Shown here: positions 61,597 through 64,000 of the stretch, in pieces
Layout: every line of letters begins with the position of its first letter
Position numbering within the stretch: the stretch's first letter is position 1
NCBI RefSeq assembly: GCF_001885765.1
Contig: NZ_JXKD01000007.1
Span: 39,000 to 102,999 of the forward strand
Source: Enterococcus aquimarinus
Lineage (GTDB): Bacteria; Bacillota; Bacilli; Lactobacillales; Enterococcaceae
Direction: 5' to 3'
Length of the DNA: 64,000 bases
Notes under the pieces: model-generated
The model's database searches: none
What the model was told of the DNA's origin: nothing
Seen by the model: the letters and a program-made list of their open reading frames with translations, nothing else
Translations under genes and position numbers: made by a program

Positions 61597-62771
61597 TTAC
61601 GCCAAACGAAGAAAAGCTTCTTTGATTTGTGTTAGGCCTTTTTTGAGTAGACGATTCGAACAAGCGACATTCATCCGCACATGTTGTTTCCCGTTAGAGC
61701 CAAATGTCGCTCCTTTATTTAAAACAACCCCTGCTTCATAAATGAGTTGATGGTGTAATTCTTTATCCGTTAGTCCATAAGCAGAAAAATCTAACCAAAT
61801 CAGATAGGTTCCTTCAGGTTGCATCACTGTTACTTTTGGCAAAGATTCACTAAAAAAAGTACAGGTTTCTTCGACATTCATTTTTAGATAGACTAATAAT
61901 TCTTCTAACCAAGCCTCTGCGTGATCATAAGCGGCTTGCGTGGCGATGATGCCAAACGTATTCACTTCATCTTGCCGTGTGGCTTGTTGTAGCGACTTGA
62001 TTTTTTCTCTAAGTTCCCGGTTTTTGACAAAAATCATGGCCAGTTTTATCCCAGCCAGATTAAAGGTTTTCGTAGCTGAAGTCAGAATCACTGAAAATTC
62101 AGCGAAACTTTTATCGACGGTTTGAAAAGAAGTGAAAAGATTGGGTCAAGAATAAGATCTTGGTGGATTTCGTCACTGATCACTAGCACGTGATGCTTTT
62201 GACAAAGAAGCCCCACTTGTTTCAATTCCTCATTTGACCAAACACGTCCACCAGGGTTTTGGGGATTACACAGAATGAATAGTTTAATCTGATGTTCGAT
62301 AATCAGGGCTTCCATCTCATGAAAATCCATCTGAAACTTCCCCTCACGCTTCAATAAAGAAGAACGGACTAATTTTCGATGATTGCTTTCAACCACTTCG
62401 GCAAAAGGTGGATAGACCGGATCATGAATTAAAATCGTGTCCCCAGGTCTTGTCAATGCCTCGATACACATTACCAAACTAGGAACGACACCTGAACTAA
62501 ATAAAATCGCTTCTTTTTGGATTTCATACTCGTGTCTGCGTTTTTGCCAAGAGATAATAGCCTCGTATAAAGAATCGGGTAACAAATGGTACCCATATAT
62601 TCCTGTAGCCACGTATTCACTGAGCGCTTGTTGAATCGCAGGTGCCACTTGAAAATCCATATCGGCTACCCAAAAAGCAGATAAGTCTCTTACCTGATAA
62701 TCTTTTTCGAGTGTATCCCACTTGATACTATTAGTCTGTAAGCGGTTATGTAATTGATCGAATCGTGCCAT
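61597..62771 (-). pseudogene. MalY/PatB-type pyridoxal-phosphate aminotransferase (cystathionine beta-lyase), frameshifted
   Basis: The gene codes for a class I/II aminotransferase-fold C-S lyase of about 391 residues. The first part (62771 down to about 62140; ADMDFQVAPA, NPQNPGGRVW, SDEIHQDLIL) stops after a frame change. The second part (about 62147 down to 61597) continues with the PLP lysine motif SATKTFNLAGIK and the C-terminal GATFGSNGKQHVRMNVACSN in another frame. The total length of 1175 bp is one base short of a whole number of codons, consistent with a single-base deletion near 62127-62147. AGGAGG precedes ATG 62771. It is either a true pseudogene or a sequencing error. Confidence 0.85.
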
Positions 62772-62856
62772 CTTCTTCCTCCTCGAAAATATTTCCTTCA
62801 TTTTCATCTCACTTACTAGTATAATCAAAAATACAGGAATGAAAAGAGGGATAAAA

Positions 62857-63243
62857 ATGGACTGTAAAATTGGAGATATCGTTGATGGGCATGTCACTGG
62901 CATTCAACCTTATGGCGCGTTTGTCTCATTAGATGAAGAGACGCAAGGGTTGATTCATGTATCTGAGATTCAATCGGGTTATACAAAAAATATACAAGAT
63001 GTGCTAAAAATTGGCGAAAAAGTTCAAGTGCAAATTATTGATATTGATGAATATAGTCAAAAAATTAGCCTTTCTAGGAGAACGCTTGAAGGACAATTTA
63101 TTCAGACAGGTATTCGCAAAAAAAGATATTTTACAAACAAGTATAAGAAGATTGGCTTTACAACAATCAAGGAAGCGTTACCGTGCTGGGTCAAGGAAGC
63201 AATGGATGCGTTGCTTGAAAATAAATCCAGAAAAATACAGTAG
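62857..63243 (+). CDS. S1 RNA-binding domain protein (CvfD/YugI type)
   Basis: A 128-residue protein with an S1 domain at residues 1-72 (GDIVDGHVTGIQPYGAFVSLDEE in part, IHVSEIQSG, KISLSRRTLEG) and a basic tail. Family knowledge: CvfD/YugI proteins bind the ribosome or RNA and tune gene expression under stress. AGAGGGA fits ATG 62857. It is divergent from the aminotransferase gene. Confidence 0.9.
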   Translation: MDCKIGDIVDGHVTGIQPYGAFVSLDEETQGLIHVSEIQSGYTKNIQDVLKIGEKVQVQIIDIDEYSQKISLSRRTLEGQFIQTGIRKKRYFTNKYKKIGFTTIKEALPCWVKEAMDALLENKSRKIQ

Positions 63244-63298
63244 CATGATGAAAAAAATATGATATGATGGAGCAGTTAGATTAAAACACGAGGTGATA

Positions 63299-63664
63299 AT
63301 GTTGAATACAAAAAGAGTTGCTGGGACGGTTATTTTACATTTGGAAGACGGAACAAAACGGTTTTTACTTCACAACTTAGGAAATGAGAAAAAATTTCTA
63401 TCAGTTGAATTATCTAATGAGCGAACAGGCTTAGCTTGTGTCTTGCAATTATTGAAAGAAAAAGCTCACCTTGATGTTTCAACACTTCAATTAGTCGAAC
63501 TAACGAGTGGAGTGGAGAACGATCAAAAAATTCCCTTATTTGTTTTTGAAATGTCCGCTAATGATCATTCACAGCAATTACCTGAAGCTGTTTATTGGGA
63601 AAATGCGAAGCAGTTTAGCGAAACGATTCAAGCATTTAAAATTGACGGCATGCCTTTTTTTTAA
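63299..63664 (+). CDS. Conserved protein of unknown function
   Basis: A 121-residue soluble alpha/beta protein (VILHLEDGTKRFLLHNLG, LVELTSGVEN, IPLFVFEMS). The alternating strands and an acidic middle loosely recall NUDIX-like folds, but no NUDIX box is present, so I do not assign it. GAGGTG precedes ATG 63299; TTG 63302 is an alternative. Confidence 0.72.
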   Translation: MLNTKRVAGTVILHLEDGTKRFLLHNLGNEKKFLSVELSNERTGLACVLQLLKEKAHLDVSTLQLVELTSGVENDQKIPLFVFEMSANDHSQQLPEAVYWENAKQFSETIQAFKIDGMPFF

Positions 63665-63845
63665 AAAAGTAGGAGTGGCACGATGAAAAAGCGGGTTGTT
63701 TATGTTGATTGATCTTAATAGTTGCAATTGAAACAAATAGCTTTAAATCACATTTGAAAACGAAGTCCATAAACTAGTAGCTTAGTAGGCTATATGTTGT
63801 GTATTCATCTGAATGATACTTTAGTAAAAAAAGTGAAAAAAGAAG
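63665..63845. other. Noncoding gap with a 9-codon ORF remnant
   Basis: AGGAGTGG is followed by ATG 63683 and a nine-codon frame (MKKRVVYVD, stop at 63710). It may be the stump of a lost gene or a chance start. Nothing else is recognised here up to the promoters that follow. Confidence 0.35.
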
Positions 63846-63875
63846 TTGACAGATAGTGGTATGATTTGTTAAGAT
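63846..63875 (+). promoter_or_regulatory. Upstream promoter P1 (possible rRNA operon)
   Basis: TTGACA (63846-63851), with TTAAGA at 17 bp or TAAGAT at 18 bp spacing (63869-63875). It is the weaker of two tandem promoters at the window end. Confidence 0.45.
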
Positions 63876-63953
63876 GTTCTAGTCGCTGTTTCACAACTAA
63901 CTTGATTGTTTTATTAAGTGAATGAGGTTGTTGAAAATAGTTTTAAAAAATAG

Positions 63954-63982
63954 TTGACACTGAATAGTTAATCTGATATGAT
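63954..63982 (+). promoter_or_regulatory. Strong promoter P2 (possible rRNA operon)
   Basis: Consensus TTGACA (63954-63959), 17-bp spacer and TATGAT (63977-63982) lie 18 bp before the window end. Tandem strong promoters with no ORF behind them are the usual lead-in to a 16S rRNA gene. The gene itself would be outside the window. Confidence 0.6.
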
Positions 63983-64000
63983 ATAAAAGTTGCTAACGCG

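Noticed and set aside
63683..63712. Nine-codon ORF as a functional peptide
   Set aside because: Despite a binding site it is too short to support; it is listed only as a possible remnant.
1..64000. CRISPR arrays
   Set aside because: No regularly spaced direct repeats with unique spacers were seen; the only phased repeats are short operators, att arms and the tape-measure repeats.
1..64000. tRNA genes, including one as phage att site
   Set aside because: No tRNA T-loop or cloverleaf was recognised. The att repeat lies in the SRP RNA gene.

Overview
The window reads as a chromosome segment of a low-GC Firmicute of the order Lactobacillales, most probably Enterococcaceae (Enterococcus or Vagococcus-like). 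The reasons are AT-rich DNA, strong AGGAGG-type ribosome binding sites with many TTG and GTG starts, a short Alu-less SRP RNA, and house-keeping families typical of this group (YutD, YuzB/DUF1450, TIGR01906, YumC-type ferredoxin reductase, a CvfD/YugI-type S1 protein). The genus is inferred, not proven.

Bases 1-12.8 kb: after the end of a cardiolipin synthase comes a catabolic region. A first operon (YitT-type membrane protein, PepV-like dipeptidase, glycosylasparaginase, a GH151-like putative alpha-L-fucosidase, a ROK sugar kinase, then a GntR/UTRA regulator) has much of the gene content of the alf-2 cluster that lets Lactobacillus casei use fucosyl-alpha-1,6-GlcNAc-Asn, the core-fucosylated stub of host N-glycoproteins. 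Next to it lie a DeoR regulator and fucA, fucK and fucI, which would take the released L-fucose to dihydroxyacetone phosphate and lactaldehyde. Together they could form a complete route for a fucosylated glyco-amino acid, although no obvious permease is present.

Bases 12.8-21.2 kb: ordinary chromosome. It holds an S66 LD-carboxypeptidase/MccF-like gene, a lipoprotein, a Gfo/Idh oxidoreductase, dapB-dapA divergent from lysA (lysine and diaminopimelate synthesis), a YugP-like zinc peptidase, a small membrane protein, tadA and the SRP RNA gene.

Bases 21,150-55,274: a complete-looking 34.1-kb siphovirus prophage integrated into the 3' end of the SRP RNA gene, bounded by identical 30-bp att repeats. 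Its order is integrase, lipoprotein, ImmA-like peptidase and repressor (leftward); early genes with an SbcC-like ATPase, a Sak4-like ATPase, a DUF669 protein, a helicase, a primase/helicase and a candidate origin; RusA, regulators and an HNH nuclease; portal, MuF-like protein, a Tad2-like anti-Thoeris candidate, TerL, scaffold, capsid and connectors; tail genes with a programmed -1 frameshift; an SGNH-esterase tail protein; holin and amidase; and a leftward accessory block with an ADP-ribosyltransferase-like protein and an SOS-controlled gene pair.

Bases 55.3-64 kb: chromosome again. It holds the displaced SRP RNA terminator, a 5'-nucleotidase-like phosphoesterase, yutD, a NagD-type HAD phosphatase, a TIGR01906 membrane protein, a PgpA-like protein, YuzB, ferredoxin-NADP reductase, a cyclophilin, a frameshifted MalY/PatB aminotransferase, an S1-domain protein and an uncharacterised protein. 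The end of the window has strong promoters that resemble those of an rRNA operon.
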